From Farysia itapuensis (lineage: Eukaryota; Basidiomycota; Ustilaginomycetes; Ustilaginales; Ustilaginaceae): a DNA stretch of 64,000 nt. How positions within the stretch are numbered: position 1 is the first letter of the stretch; every line of letters starts with the position of its first letter. Below, in pieces: positions 10,677-23,716 of this stretch. Location of the stretch: positions 62,001-126,000 of the forward strand of contig JALBYC010000027.1 of NCBI GenBank assembly GCA_023212645.1, given 5' to 3'. Under the pieces are notes generated by a model. The model was not told the DNA's origin. It ran no database searches and saw only the letters and a list, made by a program, of their open reading frames with translations. The position numbers and the translations under genes were made by a program.

Positions 10677-13415
10677 ATGTCGGCCTGGTCCACTACCACA
10701 GGCAAGACAACGTATGCTGAGCGGCTTCGTCTTGCTTCTCAGTCCACGACTGCGTCTGTCAATGGACACAGTTCTAGCAATCAAAATGCCTCGCGGCTTT
10801 CTGCGCAGAGCGTAGACTCCCGGATCAATGGCGCCAAAATCTCGTCATCTCAAGCAGCTCCTTCGTCCCATTCCAGTCCGCCACCAGACTCCGCATCATC
10901 TAGCGCTTCCGTACACCCACAACGTGATGCTGCAACAACTACTCCCACCTCTGCTTCATCACCAGCAAAAGCGTCGCTCAACGTGTGGGAGGCACGAAAA
11001 AGGCAATTAGCTGACAAGGAGGCTGCCAAGCCACGAGAACCCAGTCAACCGCCAAACGGAAACTTGGCGTCCAACTCAAGCACGAACGGCCCCAGATCAC
11101 CGCCTCCCGCTACGACATCGAGTTCTAGTCAGCATGGTCCCGCGACTCAGTCCGGACGGACCGGTCAGAAGACGGCCACCGCAGTTTCGAGCACAGGAAC
11201 GCAGACAACCAACAGACCGCTTGCGAACAGTCAACAAGCAGGAGAAGATTCTCGAGCTCAGTCTGTCAGTCCAGCTGGTAGAGAACAGCGCTGGGCAACT
11301 CCGAATTCTGCCACAACTGCAGCTGAGTCTTCTGGGCGATTCTCCGTCGGGGGAGTCGCGACTGCTGCCTCTCAGAGCAATGATGAGAAGCATGCTGCGC
11401 ATACCGATTCACGGACGTCGTCATCTCCTCCACTTTCAGACGAAAAGCCAGCAAAATCTGCGTCTGGTTCTCCAGCTGTTGAAGAACCGAACGTCGCCGC
11501 TACTGGAGCTGACGATAGCGACGCATGGCTGGCAAGAATACATCTGCTAAACGGAGGACAAAACATGCCGAATTTTGGCGGATTTGGTCCAAATGGCGTG
11601 ATGGGTGAAGCTAATGGGTCGTCCCTGAGCGGCGTAAACAGCACCGAAGCGGAAGCACAAGCCGCAAAGAAAGCCGAAAGAGCCGTTGCGGACGCATGGG
11701 GCGCAGGCAAGAATGTGTGGCAAAAGACTCAGCAGCAGCGGCAAGAACAGCAGTTGCCCATCTCAACAGCTTCACCCCCACTGCCGACTACAGCGGTGGC
11801 ACAGACTGTTCAATTGCCTGCCCAGTCCGAGGCTCCGATAGGGCAGAACACAAAAGACATTGAGCCTAGTCGACCGAAGGATGTATCGGAAAATCTGGCG
11901 CAAAACACTGCAAAACTCTCAACGTCTGGACGATCATCAGGCGCGAAGCTCGGCTCGAAAGAGGGATCCGGTCGGAAAGGGCAGCAGGCTGCAGCTCCCT
12001 CGTTTGAGGACGTGAGCAAATGGCCAGCTCCTGTGGAAGCGGTCAAGAAGTCCGCTGACAAAGCCAAGACTTCGGCCGTGTCCTCGGACGCAGCCAACGC
12101 TTCGACTCCTGCACAAGGCGAAAAGAGTATCTACGAGACTCTGAGCGAGCTGCAGCTCGAGATGACTCCCGGGGCTGCACCGCATGCAGCAGCAGGCAGT
12201 GTGGTCAACGGCCGAAAGGGAAAGCAATGGATCAGTATTGTGCCCAACATCACACATGCATCAACCAACCAGAAGCAACAGCCACGCGCTGGAGATGCCA
12301 AGAACAGAGGCAACATCAAGCAGGCCAAGAAGGAGAAATCTGCACAGCGACACACAAAATCGCCTCAGGGCGTCAAAAAGGAGGAGCTTGGCGGTCAGCA
12401 AGCGTCGCTGGACCAAGCGCAGAATATCACTGACTCCAGCTCTGCTTCGGGTCCAAAGTCTCAGCCATCCGAAGCCATCTCAACACCAGATGCTTTGGTA
12501 TCGCAGGCACGGGAGGGAAGCCCGGCAAAGCAGGGTCCGTACCTGTCTCGCAACAGTAGCAGCCAAGGCAGTCGAACGTACTCGCCCTCATCCACTACTC
12601 CGTCTGGTACGCCAAGGATCAACGGCGCCCAAGCGGGTCCCGGTCCTTACAACTACACCTCGCCGCGTGGATCCATGTCGTATCCCATGACACCGCCTTT
12701 TGCACCACGAGCTGGCGCGGGTATGTCGCCTTCACCCAACTTCCACCCTAACGGAACATATGCCATGCCGCCGGGACGCGGCACGGGATGGACTCCTTTC
12801 ATGCCGTACGCGCGCCCACCGCTTCCGCCGCAGATGCTGGAGCAGACGGCACAAACCGGCGCACCTATCCCAGCGGGCGCACCAGGCCAGCTTCTAAGCC
12901 AAATGGAGTTCTACTTTTCCCAACGCAACCTCGAAGGCGACTTCTTCTTACGACAGAAGATGGACAGTCAGGGCTGGGTGGACATTTCGGTCGTGGCCGC
13001 CTTCAAGCGCGTGCAGAGTATCACGAGAGACTTGCGATTGATCGAAGAGGCTCTTCTGCACAGTGCTGTGCTGGACGTTGATACCGAGCGCAAGAAAGTT
13101 CGCAGACGGTACGGATGGGAGATGTTTGTGCTTCTCGATAATGGCAGTGCCGTTTCGTCTATGCAACATTCTGTCGAAGGACAGGGCTCGACGGGGGCGT
13201 CGGCTACTCCGACGGTCTCACGAGGGTCAACAGGCCTCGTGTCTCCTCCAAGCTCTTTTTCACGCTCTTCGGAAGACGTCAGTGACGCCAATGGGCAAGA
13301 GGGCGACGAAGTTAGGACCAAAGATCAGGGCGGAGACGACGACGATCAGATTCTCGGCGTCGTAGCCTCTTCCGGCCTAGGCGGGACCCTGGACAAGCGA
13401 GCAAGCATCAAGTAA
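10677..13415 (+). CDS. La-related RNA-binding protein (Sro9/Slf1/LARP1 type)
   Basis: A 912-residue, largely disordered protein rich in Ser, Ala, Gln and Pro. It carries one La motif near the C-terminus (about 738-813), seen as LLSQMEFYFSQRNLEGDFFL, QGWVDISVVAAFKRVQSIT and the downstream RRRYGWE. LARPs bind mRNA 3'/5' ends and poly(A) and tune translation in the cytoplasm. The La motif without a C-terminal DM15 repeat resembles yeast Sro9/Slf1 more than animal LARP1. Upstream segments include VVNGRKGKQWISIVPNITH, which may be a conserved short motif. The chosen ATG (ATCATGTCGGC) is the first in frame; codons before it are not ATG. Family assignment is firm, but the exact ortholog is less so. 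Confidence 0.92.
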   Translation: MSAWSTTTGKTTYAERLRLASQSTTASVNGHSSSNQNASRLSAQSVDSRINGAKISSSQAAPSSHSSPPPDSASSSASVHPQRDAATTTPTSASSPAKASLNVWEARKRQLADKEAAKPREPSQPPNGNLASNSSTNGPRSPPPATTSSSSQHGPATQSGRTGQKTATAVSSTGTQTTNRPLANSQQAGEDSRAQSVSPAGREQRWATPNSATTAAESSGRFSVGGVATAASQSNDEKHAAHTDSRTSSSPPLSDEKPAKSASGSPAVEEPNVAATGADDSDAWLARIHLLNGGQNMPNFGGFGPNGVMGEANGSSLSGVNSTEAEAQAAKKAERAVADAWGAGKNVWQKTQQQRQEQQLPISTASPPLPTTAVAQTVQLPAQSEAPIGQNTKDIEPSRPKDVSENLAQNTAKLSTSGRSSGAKLGSKEGSGRKGQQAAAPSFEDVSKWPAPVEAVKKSADKAKTSAVSSDAANASTPAQGEKSIYETLSELQLEMTPGAAPHAAAGSVVNGRKGKQWISIVPNITHASTNQKQQPRAGDAKNRGNIKQAKKEKSAQRHTKSPQGVKKEELGGQQASLDQAQNITDSSSASGPKSQPSEAISTPDALVSQAREGSPAKQGPYLSRNSSSQGSRTYSPSSTTPSGTPRINGAQAGPGPYNYTSPRGSMSYPMTPPFAPRAGAGMSPSPNFHPNGTYAMPPGRGTGWTPFMPYARPPLPPQMLEQTAQTGAPIPAGAPGQLLSQMEFYFSQRNLEGDFFLRQKMDSQGWVDISVVAAFKRVQSITRDLRLIEEALLHSAVLDVDTERKKVRRRYGWEMFVLLDNGSAVSSMQHSVEGQGSTGASATPTVSRGSTGLVSPPSSFSRSSEDVSDANGQEGDEVRTKDQGGDDDDQILGVVASSGLGGTLDKRASIK

Positions 13416-13434
13416 CCTCATCACATTCCTCCGC

Positions 13435-13445
13435 ATATATATATA
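13435..13445. repeat. Short AT dinucleotide repeat
   Basis: (AT)5-6 tract just downstream of the La-motif gene stop, in the 3' flank. It may contribute to 3' end formation, but that is only a guess. Confidence 0.5.
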
Positions 13446-13690
13446 CCGTCTCTGAACGTCATACGACCACACACTATACACACGCTTCTTTGTTATTCAT
13501 CTGTTGTTGCTGCATGCTAGCGCTTTGCTCGGTGCTCGATGTGGATTTTGCAGTGTTGGATCTGGGAAATAGCATAAAACGAGTGACACACGTCACAGCG
13601 CCCAAATTAATAAATATCTTGGCACGTCCTCATTTGCCAGCGCCACCATCATCGACTCTAGCGCTCTTGTACTCGACAGGTGAAGCCACA

Positions 13691-14176
13691 ATGACACAAA
13701 CACCGCTGCTTTTCGGTCGTGCTTTGCTCGGTGCCTTCACTCTGCTGGCTGTGTTAGCTGTGGCGTTGTCACCGGCGTATGCTGCGCCCATGTCTTCATT
13801 CGACCCCACCCTTTTAACGCTGACTTCGAGCAACTTCACATCCTCGACTTCACAAGGCATGTGGCTCATCGAGTTCTTCTCTCCCTACTGCAAACACTGC
13901 AAGCACTTTGCGCCGACGTGGAAGGATCTCGTAGCCGCTGATGGACATCTGCAGGACTCGTCCGACTTTCACTTTGCCAGAGTCGACTGCATCGCCCAGG
14001 GCGACCTGTGCGCACAACACAACATCAACGCCTACCCGTCCATCGAACTCTTCCGTAACGCCACCTGGCTCGAATCATACAATTTTGATCGAGATTTCGA
14101 CAGTCTGGACGCGTACGTTCAAGCAAGAGCGCTAGACAACCGTAAACTCATTTCTCAGGCCCTTCCGTCCACTTAG
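13691..14176 (+). CDS. Secreted or ER-lumen thioredoxin-fold protein, CKHC active site
   Basis: A 161-residue protein. Residues about 5-34 form a hydrophobic signal peptide ending LSPAYAAP. The rest is a single thioredoxin/PDI-like domain with WLIEFFSPYCKHCKHFAPTW, where the redox pair is C-K-H-C, and the expected cis-Pro loop in INAYPSIELF. It may catalyse or assist disulfide formation in the ER, like a minimal Mpd1/PDI a-domain. There is no KDEL/HDEL-type ER signal (it ends ALPST) and no second membrane segment, so export is possible. Asn-x-Ser/Thr sites are present (SNFTSS, RNATW). The start is the ATG after CCACA; upstream in-frame sequence lacks a plausible start and would bury the signal peptide. 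Substrate unknown. Confidence 0.85.
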   Translation: MTQTPLLFGRALLGAFTLLAVLAVALSPAYAAPMSSFDPTLLTLTSSNFTSSTSQGMWLIEFFSPYCKHCKHFAPTWKDLVAADGHLQDSSDFHFARVDCIAQGDLCAQHNINAYPSIELFRNATWLESYNFDRDFDSLDAYVQARALDNRKLISQALPST

Positions 14177-14433
14177 CCGAGACTGCAATAGAACAGTCCG
14201 AAAGAAACAACTGCGCGTGAGGGAAAGAGACACTCATTCAATCTTGTTACGCCGTTCTCAGATTCGCCTCTCCCTATCGGCTGCTTCAAGCCTCAGTACT
14301 CTCACTCGTGCCGCGACTGGCGCTTTAGAGATCTTCGGCCTTGATCAGGGTGGTTGAGTTGTCACATTCCTGCACTTGCATGGAAACGAGTACAGACAGC
14401 AAAGACGGATCTGTACTAGGACCGAGCTGTAGT

Positions 14434-15120
14434 CTATTTGGATGCCTTGGCCTTCTCTTTGGCAGCTTCCTTCTGAGCTTTCTCGTAGATCCAGTCGTTG
14501 AGACCTCGACGGCATCGCGCAATCTCGTACACGTAGAATTGCAGCCGCGTCACTGTAGCAGATATAGAGAAAGCAACGTCAGAAGCTGGCCGTTGTCGCG
14601 GACGGAAGTATACGTACCAAATGTGGTGTTGTACTGGGTATACTCATCAGAGGTATCGGTGCGGATCAGAGTGCCAAAATTGAAATCGGCGACTAAGTGT
14701 CACGACAGAAGTGTCAGTCACTCGGGACAAACAGCGTGAACGACGGCAAACGTACCTTTGTTCTCGTACTTGCCGATAAAGACTCTCCACTTTTCTTTAC
14801 CTGCGGCGCTCTTCATGGCCTCCTCGTCGATCTTGGCGACAGATTTTGAGTCGGTGGATTCGGCGAATTCTGGGAACGAGGTCTGGAAGTCTTCATACAT
14901 CTCATCGTCGAGCCTGTTTTCCCGGCAGAACGGTCAGAGAAACGCTGTGCGTGCTTGCTCCGAAGCCAACTGGACACACTTACTTGGTCAATCTCAGCGT
15001 GGAAGGTTTGATCTTCTCCAGCAAGTTCCAGTAGGTCTGTGCATGCTCGACACATCGAACAGCCATCTGCTTTTCGATTTCGGGCAGATTTGCCGCCTTG
15101 TTGGCATCGAACGTCGCCAT
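14434..15120 (-). CDS. PBDC1/Ypl225w-family eEF1A chaperone, four exons
   Basis: Exons on the minus strand are 15120-14984, 14913-14756, 14692-14618 and 14552-14434. The introns are 70, 63 and 65 nt with GTAAGT/GTACGT...AG ends, and they join to a clean 162-residue frame. The product starts MATFDANKAANLPEIEKQMA. It contains the family blocks HAQTYWNLL, LRLTKLDDEMYEDF, KWRVFIGKYENK, DFNFGTLIRTD, RLQFYVYEIARCRRGLNDW and a Lys/Ala-rich tail. These match yeast Ypl225w and human PBDC1, reported as a ribosome-associated chaperone for newly made eEF1A. Length is typical. The exon structure was derived by hand, and reading-frame continuity across all three junctions supports it. Divergent from the GDP-mannose transporter. 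Confidence 0.93.
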
Positions 15121-15791
15121 GTTCTATGCTGCTCTTGTGTTTGTGATGCTGTGTGATCAGGGATAGGAGCTGGCCGTAATGAAGCGAACAAACGTGTTTC
15201 GAGAAGGTCCAAGCGAGCTCTACTTCATCCAAACCAGCCTCCTCACTTTCTTACTCCTTTGATCCTTTCGAAGTTTCGATCAAGTATCGAAGTCTAACAT
15301 TTGCTTTGTGTGTTAGAGCGTAGCCAAACTTTTTTAGGTGCCGGGGTGCCTTGGTGCCGGGTGCCAGGTGTTTGCGCGGACATTTGTCCGTGTGCATGTG
15401 GGCGTGAGCAGCAGGCAGGCAGACCGACCGGAATTGTGATTTTGACTTGAGTTTCCTGGGCGTGGCGCATAAGCGCACAGATGTTCGGCACAAGCATACA
15501 AGCTCGCACGTCGCCTCAACCACCTTTGCCCGAGCTGCTGCGAAGGCCCTCGGTGTCGGACATCTCCTTACCATCTGCTCTGCCGTGCATCCCTCTGTTC
15601 CGCTATTCACAAATTCGTGCTTTGTGGTTCCGGCCTGACCCTCCTCGTGCATTCGTCCGAAAGGAAGTAGCTAGAGCAACACACCAACACTGTGACTCTG
15701 TGCTTTTTTCATCGCCCTGCCCGTGCTATCGCGTCCTTCATACCACATCGCGAAATTCCTCCAGACAGTACCTGCTTGTCCCATAGTCAGC
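15121..15791. other. Divergent intergenic region PBDC1-family gene / GDP-mannose transporter
   Basis: 671 bp between divergent starts. It contains GTGCC/GGTGCC-rich sequence around 15338-15368 and pyrimidine-rich leader sequence before the transporter ATG. No RNA gene or convincing ORF is seen. Confidence 0.5.
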
Positions 15792-17189
15792 ATGGCTTCA
15801 GGTACTCGTTCCTTCTTCGCTCCCCAGGAGACGCGTCTCGATCTTCCTCAGGGAGCGGGCCAGCAGACGCCCGATGTGACCCGGCCTGCAAGCCCTTCAG
15901 ATAATGATCGGGCTCCATTCCTTGGCGGACCAAGTGCACGCGAAGATGCTCGATTGGGCGCAAAGGCACTGTCGGTAGAGAAGCCAGCAGTGGGTATCAT
16001 GGCCCTAGCTCCCATTCTCAGCTACTGTGCTGCAAGTATCACCATGACGGTGGTCAACAAATTCACCGTCTCGGGTGCAGGCTTCAACATGAACCTTCTC
16101 GTCCTCCTCATTCAGTCCACCGTCGGCGTGACTTGTGTCAAGATCGCGGAACGTGCGGGGTTGATCCAGCTGCGCGGTCTAAATGCCCGCGATGCCTGGA
16201 ACTGGATGCCTCTTAGCACGATGCTCGTCTTTGTCATCTGGACGGGAAGCAAAGCTCTTCAGTACCTCAACATCTCTGTCTACACCATCTTCAAGAACCT
16301 CACCATCATCATGATTGCCTACGGAGAAGTCATGTGGTTTGGAGGGCGCGTCACCAAGATTGTGTTCCTCAGCTTCATGCTCATGGTGCTCTCTTCGATC
16401 ATTGCTGCCTGGTCTGACATTTCCAACGCTCTCGCCATCAACAACCTATCTATGCCCCACACTCCAGACTCTGTCAGTGGAGGTATGACTACCGATCCCA
16501 AGACGGGTCTCCTCGTTCCCTCGTGGGACATCATGAAGTCCGAAAAGGATGCCATCAATGCGCAGTTTAACGGCGCTTCCGCCAACGACGTACTTGAGAG
16601 CTTCCAAGGCTACGGCGTCTTGTCGAGCGGCTACCTCTGGATGGCGCTTAACTGCATATGTAGTGCCTGCTATGTGTTGCTGATGCGAATGCGAATCAAG
16701 CTCACCGGCTTCAAAGACTGGGACACGATGTTTTACAACAACTTCCTCAGCATACCCGTCCTGCTCATCATGTCTTTCCTCGTCGAAGACTGGTCCTGGG
16801 CCAACTTGCACAAAAACTTCCCCGACGACAAGCAGACACGGCTCATTTCTGCCATTGTCTTTTCCGGAGCTTGCGCGATTCTTATCAGCTACACGACTGC
16901 ATGGTGTATCCGGGCTACGTCAAGTACTACCTACAGCATGGTTGGTGCCCTCAACAAACTCCCAGTGGCTTTGAGCGGTATGGTCTTCTTCCACGACCCT
17001 CCAGTCACATTCTCCAGCGTAAGCGCCATCATGGTTGGGTTCTTTGCCGGTCTTGTCTACGCGTTCGGAAAGAACAAGCAGGCTGAAGCAGCTAAGCTTG
17101 CAGCTGGTTCCTCCGCTAACGGTTCAGCTGCGCTTACCAACAAGGAAGGTTCTGCTTTGCCAATGCACAACCTCGACCGAAAGCACTGA
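15792..17189 (+). CDS. VRG4: Golgi GDP-mannose transporter
   Basis: Imports GDP-mannose into the Golgi lumen in exchange for GMP, supplying mannosylation of proteins and sphingolipids. The 465-residue product has a ~75-residue cytosolic N-terminus and about ten membrane segments. The first is [20 protein letters not shown]. The nucleotide-sugar-binding motif GALNKLP occurs in [20 protein letters not shown], and residues around [19 protein letters not shown] are typical of the VRG4 branch of the DMT superfamily. A loop of about 45 residues between segments ([19 protein letters not shown] onward) is longer than in yeast. The start is the ATG in GTCAGCATGGC. Tail Lys residues ([11 protein letters not shown]) may contribute to Golgi sorting. 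Very secure family call. Confidence 0.96.
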   Translation: MASGTRSFFAPQETRLDLPQGAGQQTPDVTRPASPSDNDRAPFLGGPSAREDARLGAKALSVEKPAVGIMALAPILSYCAASITMTVVNKFTVSGAGFNMNLLVLLIQSTVGVTCVKIAERAGLIQLRGLNARDAWNWMPLSTMLVFVIWTGSKALQYLNISVYTIFKNLTIIMIAYGEVMWFGGRVTKIVFLSFMLMVLSSIIAAWSDISNALAINNLSMPHTPDSVSGGMTTDPKTGLLVPSWDIMKSEKDAINAQFNGASANDVLESFQGYGVLSSGYLWMALNCICSACYVLLMRMRIKLTGFKDWDTMFYNNFLSIPVLLIMSFLVEDWSWANLHKNFPDDKQTRLISAIVFSGACAILISYTTAWCIRATSSTTYSMVGALNKLPVALSGMVFFHDPPVTFSSVSAIMVGFFAGLVYAFGKNKQAEAAKLAAGSSANGSAALTNKEGSALPMHNLDRKH

Positions 17190-20116
<2,927 letters not shown>

Positions 20117-20264
20117 AAGCGCTTCTTCTCACAATCTCACGTCTAGACTTTTCCCTGGTCCGAATAACACAATCTTTGCTCGCACGCGCGTCTATGTGGA
20201 TTTGAGCAGATCCTGATTGCTGAGAACTGTGAGGTAAATGGTAGTGAGGGGGCGTGGGCCGGAA

Positions 20265-20984
20265 TCATTGGTCTTTTTTAGCTTGGGGGGATTTGCCGGC
20301 GAGTTGGGCAGCCTGTTGTTTGCGCTTTTCTTCGGCTAGGAGGCTGTCGTTTCGCTCGAGGTACCATTCGGAGACTTGGAGGACGAGGACGCCTACGAGG
20401 AGGATAGCGCCGATGGTGTTGGATGCCGAGATGATACGGATGGCGGCAACTTTTTCGTCCTGGGTCATCGGTCCAGCAGGGGGTTGGAAGGTGCTTTCCC
20501 CGGCGTCATAGGCGTCCTGTTGCGACTGGCGTTGCGTTGCAATAGCAGATGCCAGGAGGAGCTTCATGTTGGTTGGGTTGGAGATGAGGCGGAGATTGGG
20601 TACGGATACGCCTAGGTACATGCAAACGGCACCCATGTAGAGGACCAAGGATCCGCCGTCAAAGTACTTTGCCATGTCGTTCCAGCGATGCAGCTTTGCA
20701 ATCAGACCAACAATACCCAGTCCCATCATCCCGTGCAGCAGCGCGGCCACCGCTGTAGGACTGTGGTACATGGACAGGTAGAAACGCTCTGCTGCCTCCA
20801 ATGCCTCGTCGGTCAGGTCGGAAAAGTACAGCAGCGGTACATCGTAAATGGCCGCAATGAACAGCACACCTATTGCAAACATCCAGCGTCAATCACAGTA
20901 TCAACCGAAAACGCAGCGTCATCAAGCCCACTTACCGAACAAGAAAGAGGTACTCGAGATGACAAAGCCGCTTCGGAAACCCAT
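20265..20984 (-). CDS. SHR3: SHR3-family ER chaperone for amino-acid permeases, two exons
   Basis: Exon 1 is 20984-20936 (MGFRSGFVISSTSFLFG) and exon 2 is 20869-20265. They are joined across a 66-nt GTAAGT...TAG intron in phase 1, giving 217 residues. Shr3 is an ER membrane chaperone that prevents misfolding of amino-acid permeases so they can leave the ER. Four hydrophobic segments are visible: exon 1 into VLFIAAIYDVPLLYF; HSPTAVAALLHGMMGLGIVGLI; LVLYMGAVCMYLGVSV; and SASNTIGAILLVGVLVLQVSEW. A Lys/Gln-rich cytosolic tail (EEKRKQQAAQLAGKSPQ) follows, as in the family. Without exon 1 the first membrane helix would be incomplete, which supports the splice. Divergent from the AP-3 sigma gene, 171 bp away. 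Confidence 0.92.
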
Positions 20985-21155
20985 CTTGACTAAGGTGCTG
21001 GTAAAGCGATGTCAGAATGCAGTCTTATCTTCTCGTTTCTGCGATGAACTGCAAAACCGCATTTCCGACTCCCGATTTCCGCGGCCCTCCTCCATCGGGA
21101 GTGTCAGACACGAGGTCCTCCTCTCTCATCAACCCCAGATGCAGGCGAGTCGAGC

Positions 21156-21938
21156 ATGACGATCCGTGCCGCCTTGATCATCAACAATCATGGCAAGCCA
21201 AGGCTGACCAAGTTCTACGCTCAGCTGCCTGCATCTCGTCAGCAAGCTCTCATCAAGGAGATCTACCGGCTTGTCTCTAAACGGCCTGATGGTGTCTGCA
21301 ACTTTTTGGACGCTTCCGAGCTTACAGCCCTCCTGCCACCTCCGCAAGACGCAGTCAAGTTCAGCTCGACTCTCAGCAAGGGCAAGCAAAAAGAAAGCAC
21401 CGAGTCAACGCCGAGCAACCAGTACGATCAGGATCAGCTCCGGGTCATTTACCGCCATTATGCCACCCTCTACTTTGTCTTTGTCGTCGACCAGAGCGAG
21501 AGCGAGCTTGGCATTCTAGACCTCATTCAGGTGTTTGTGGAGAGTCTGGATCGATGCTTCGAGAATGTATGCGAACTGGATCTCATCTTCCACTTCGACG
21601 AGGTGCATGCTATCCTGCACGAAGTGATTCAGGGTGGGTTGGTCGTCGAGACCAACATCAACGAGATTGTCACAGCAGCGCAAACAACATCACGTGCACG
21701 CAAGGCTTCGGCGGCCACCACCGCATCTAACCTGTCGTCACTCAATCCAACCTCACTTAACTTGTCAATACCAGGCGCAGGAGTCTGGGGCTCCGCGTCG
21801 CCCTACTCGACACCCTCGTCCAACGCAGCAACGCCTCCTAGCGGCGGTCCCATCTCATGGCCCAGAGGAACATTTGTCGTGGAAGCCATCTCCAATCTTG
21901 GAAACCAGTATCTCGGCCGCTCGTCAGGCCGACACTAA
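21156..21938 (+). CDS. APS3: AP-3 adaptor complex small subunit (sigma-3)
   Basis: Subunit of the AP-3 coat that carries cargo from Golgi/endosome to the vacuole. The longin-type core begins TIRAALIINNHGKPRLTKFY, then VSKRPDGVCNFLDASEL, RVIYRHYATLYFVFVVDQSE, ELGILDLIQVFVESLDRCFE and NVCELDLIFHFDEVHAIL. This is almost the whole family signature. Two departures from typical ~190-residue sigma-3 proteins make it 260 residues. One is a ~40-residue polar insert after FLDASEL (KGKQKESTESTPSNQYDQDQ). The other is a Ser/Thr/Pro-rich tail after NEIVTAAQTTS. Both look disordered. The ATG at 21156 lies directly before the conserved N-terminus, so the start is secure. Confidence 0.97.
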   Translation: MTIRAALIINNHGKPRLTKFYAQLPASRQQALIKEIYRLVSKRPDGVCNFLDASELTALLPPPQDAVKFSSTLSKGKQKESTESTPSNQYDQDQLRVIYRHYATLYFVFVVDQSESELGILDLIQVFVESLDRCFENVCELDLIFHFDEVHAILHEVIQGGLVVETNINEIVTAAQTTSRARKASAATTASNLSSLNPTSLNLSIPGAGVWGSASPYSTPSSNAATPPSGGPISWPRGTFVVEAISNLGNQYLGRSSGRH

Positions 21939-22071
21939 TCGTCTGCCTGTGGACCACATCGCGTAGATGTAAAGCAGGACCACGGAACGTCTGCTCCGCT
22001 TGGCAAGCATACATGCATCACGTGCGGGCAATACTAGGGCTTTTGAATGATTGTGACAATATATGCATTGC

Positions 22072-23001
22072 TTACACAGAAGATTTGGACTGTTCGTTTA
22101 AGAAGAAACGGAAACCCTCGTACGACAACCAGCAGAGGGCGTTGGACGGCATGAATGTCAGTACTCGCGGTGTGAGCCCACGAGCAAACCCCTTCATACC
22201 TTCGCGAGCGTGAATGATGCGGAAAGCCTCAAACATGCCGGAAGCGTTGCGAATCTGGGCGTCGGTGCTACTACCGCGTGTCTGCAATAGCGTCTTGGCG
22301 ACGTCCAATGGGTTGGTGATGGCGGCGGCCACTGCGCCAGAGAAGCCCCCGGCACAGACGTGAGTGACTGGAGAGTAGGTTTCGCTCGGGTTGAGCACCT
22401 TTTTGGCCCATTCGTACACAGAGAATTGCACTGCGGTAAATGGCACGGTCATGGTGAGTGTTGTAGGGTAGGAAACGTAAAAGGCACGAAGACCTTCCTG
22501 GCGGTATACGTTGGATGCACACTGCATCACCGTTCGATGCGCTGAGCCGTGCATCTGCATTCTTTGCTTGATAACGTCAAAGGGGTTCATGAATGCGTCC
22601 GACGCAATGGTGGCGGAAGCACCGGCAAACGCTGTGCTGGCAAATTGATGGCCTTGACGATTCCCGCCCGTCGCTTCCTTGACAGTTTCGTAGGTGCCGA
22701 AGTACACCGCATGGGCAGGACCGGCGCCGAGAATGACACTCGCCACTCCTCGCCAAAGCGTCCGTGCTCCCTCCAACGTGCTGATCCGGTTGAAAGCCTG
22801 CACGACGCCGGTATACGTCGCAGCCGGAGTGGCTGACAAGACCTGCATCCGTGTCCGGATAACATCGACAGGGAACATGACTGCATGCTCACTGATGCCA
22901 GCAAGCGAGCCTGCAATCATGTTGATATGTAACGGGACATTGCTGCCCAAACCTTCATAGTCGACCTCTTCTTCCAACGCTGGGGCCGCTCGATCGCTCA
23001 T
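22072..23001 (-). CDS. MRS4: Mitoferrin, mitochondrial iron carrier
   Basis: SLC25-family inner-membrane carrier that imports ferrous iron for haem and Fe-S cluster synthesis. The 309-residue product has the three tandem carrier repeats with signature motifs PVDVIRTRM, PFDVIKQRM and PLDVAKTLLQ. Mitoferrin-type features include NMIAGSLAGISEHAVMFPVD, GPAHAVYFGTYE, and NPFDVIKQRMQMHGS. The chosen start is the ATG in AAAATGAGC, followed by a short acidic N-terminus (MSDRAAPALEEEVDYEG). The open frame extends upstream but has no good ATG there. No GATAA iron-regulator site was seen in the 715 bp upstream. Other carrier subfamilies are less likely given the His/Met residues typical of mitoferrins. 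Confidence 0.94.
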   Translation of the reverse strand: MSDRAAPALEEEVDYEGLGSNVPLHINMIAGSLAGISEHAVMFPVDVIRTRMQVLSATPAATYTGVVQAFNRISTLEGARTLWRGVASVILGAGPAHAVYFGTYETVKEATGGNRQGHQFASTAFAGASATIASDAFMNPFDVIKQRMQMHGSAHRTVMQCASNVYRQEGLRAFYVSYPTTLTMTVPFTAVQFSVYEWAKKVLNPSETYSPVTHVCAGGFSGAVAAAITNPLDVAKTLLQTRGSSTDAQIRNASGMFEAFRIIHAREGMKGFARGLTPRVLTFMPSNALCWLSYEGFRFFLNEQSKSSV

Positions 23002-23716
23002 TTTGACTGAGCTGGACGACAGCGGCTCTGACGTGACTTCGCGAGCGGAATGCTGGAATGCGGTCTCTGCAGACAGAAGGTGACAGTGGCTACGCTGCTG
23101 TGATTCTGCGTACGATCCGGAATTGCGCTGCTGCGGCTTTAGCCAACTGCTGTTCCTGTCTGACAAAGACAGAGGAATCTTGAAGCCGTGCGAGTAAGAC
23201 ACCTGCTCGAAGCGACACTGCAGAATACAGGCTGATGCTGCCGATGCCAAAGGAAACAGGACAGCGGAAAGACGAAGGGGGGCGATGTTGATGATCAAGC
23301 AAGCAAGCAGACAGGCATGCGGGTGTCGTATCTATCTTCGCAGAACGAACAAATTCATGACCAAATCCCAATTCGCAGGAAAAATCAAACGAAAGCCGAC
23401 GCCGACTTTCGCCCCGTTTCATTCACTTTCTAATCACAACGCCGGCTTTTGCTTTCTTCTCACACAGTCTTGGCCATCAATTACACATGCAAGAGCAAGG
23501 ACAGATGTGATCAACGTTGAACAGAACACTGATGAGAACGCAACGTGATGATCGTGAATAATTTTTTGGAAGGGATGGACGAATCTAGCGAGCTCGAGTT
23601 CGGTCATGGCCCTGATGTGTGCTGGGAAGAGAATACCATTGTTACAGTACCCATACGGGTGGAAATGTGAGAGATGATGCCAGGAGTAAATGGATGAGAT
23701 GCGAAACCCAACAAGC
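23002..23716. other. Intergenic between RPS18 and mitoferrin (tandem)
   Basis: 715 bp holding the mitoferrin promoter and the RPS18 3' flank. There is an AAGCAAGCAAGC microrepeat near 23295. No plausible protein or RNA gene was found on either strand. Confidence 0.5.
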
